A DNA stretch of 64,000 nucleotides, taken from assembly GCF_963678635.1 (NCBI RefSeq), contig NC_087069.1, positions 6,743,472-6,807,471 on the forward strand. Reading direction: 5' to 3'. Position numbers and translations under genes: made by a program. Position 1 is the first letter of the stretch; each line of letters opens with the position of its first letter. Positions 63,610-64,000 of the stretch are shown one piece after another. The notes below the pieces were generated by a model, which made no database searches, had not been told where the DNA came from, and saw only the letters and a program-made list of their open reading frames with translations. The DNA is from Symsagittifera roscoffensis. Lineage: Eukaryota > Xenacoelomorpha > Acoela > Convolutidae.

Positions 63610-63760
63610 TGCCTACTAATGGTTCCTATATTGTACGTTCTTCAAGCATTGCTGCCACATTTCGAGCAGTTTGTCCAACATAGGTGGAATCACAACCACA
63701 ACAAGACAACTTTTAGGCCACATTGGAGTTCAGATCACCCAAAAAACACCACTTGCGCTT
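63610..63760 (-). pseudogene. GIY-YIG nuclease fragment (Penelope-like element?)
   Basis: One minus-strand frame reads KLSCCGCDSTYVGQTARNVA, close to the CxxCxxxYVGQTxR signature found in GIY-YIG domains of Penelope-like elements. A stop precedes it in frame. The flanking sequence (GGCCACATTGGAGTTCAGAT on plus) is repeated at about 60460-60490. Confidence 0.5.
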
Positions 63761-63952
63761 TGGCGACGTTGAACACATTGTCTGCCAAGAATTAAATTTG
63801 ATTTTTTAGATTTAAAAAAATCATCGCTGTGTATTTTTTGGGAGAGAGGTTCATTTTTTGCAGCTCAGAATCTCCAAAGGCACTCAATCCTAGACATTAC
63901 CAGCGCACAAAAGAAGTTCAATAATACCTGAACAAAGTTGAAGGTTTTACCT

Positions 63953-63990
63953 CAGACGCGACCGCGTTACCTCTCGACCAAGTGGGAAGG
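63953..63990 (-). other. tRNA-like A box at the window edge
   Basis: On the minus strand TGGTCGAGAGG fits the A-box consensus TRGYNNARNNG exactly and is followed by TAACGCGGTCGCGTCTGAGG, similar to the anticodon-arm side of the stub at 471-536. No B box is seen within the next 60 bases. It is probably a SINE head or a broken tRNA, cut off from its context by the window end. Confidence 0.35.
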
Positions 63991-64000
63991 AAAATAGATT

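Overview
This is eukaryotic, almost certainly metazoan, DNA: introns with GT-AG borders, two recognisable animal genes, AT-rich non-coding sequence and many retrotransposons. Bacterial features are absent. The host is not identifiable from the sequence. Both host genes have a pyrimidine tract plus CAG 5-12 nt before their ATG and lie head to tail about 215 bp apart, which suggests spliced-leader trans-splicing of an operon and a phylum that does this (for example cnidarians, tunicates, flatworms, rotifers or chaetognaths).

Layout. 1-540: short sub-repeats ending in a tRNA-like stub. 944-5776, minus strand: YIPF5 followed by the first three coding exons of SANBR (KIAA1841); intron 2 holds a ~34-copy, 31-bp minisatellite. 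5996-7264: a small inverted (twin-primed) LINE insertion. About 7.3-27.8 kb, minus strand: a very large Ty3/gypsy-type retroelement. In transcription order it has a coiled-coil Gag N-part, a capsid/two-zinc-knuckle/protease/RT/RNase H frame, an integrase frame, a TARG1-like macrodomain frame, and then a second coding block (1887+566+499 codons) with a complete SGNH-hydrolase domain and a second SGNH-like segment. The frames are interrupted by one TGA, one TAA, one TAG and apparent frameshifts.

27.8-55.2 kb, plus strand: an array of C-rich hairpin motifs, then a 13.5-kb segment present twice in tandem (28181-41686 and 41693-55197). Each unit holds one nearly intact LINE (structured leader, SGNH ORF1, ORF2 with PHD finger, duplicated RT and C-terminal CCHC/restriction-like endonuclease), one decayed relative, and an orphan diverged leader. 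56.7-59.1 kb: another decayed relative on the minus strand. 59.1-64 kb: no gene; fragments resembling GIY-YIG of Penelope-like elements, a ~730-bp foldback palindrome and a tRNA-like A box at the edge.

Most notable: (1) the giant Ty3-like element with a macrodomain behind its integrase and a ~2,950-codon extra block with SGNH chemistry; (2) LINE leader and 3'-end RNAs with compensatory base changes between copies; (3) SGNH hydrolases carried independently by an LTR-type and a LINE-type element in one locus. The retroelements are described as found, with their breaks; none is intact.
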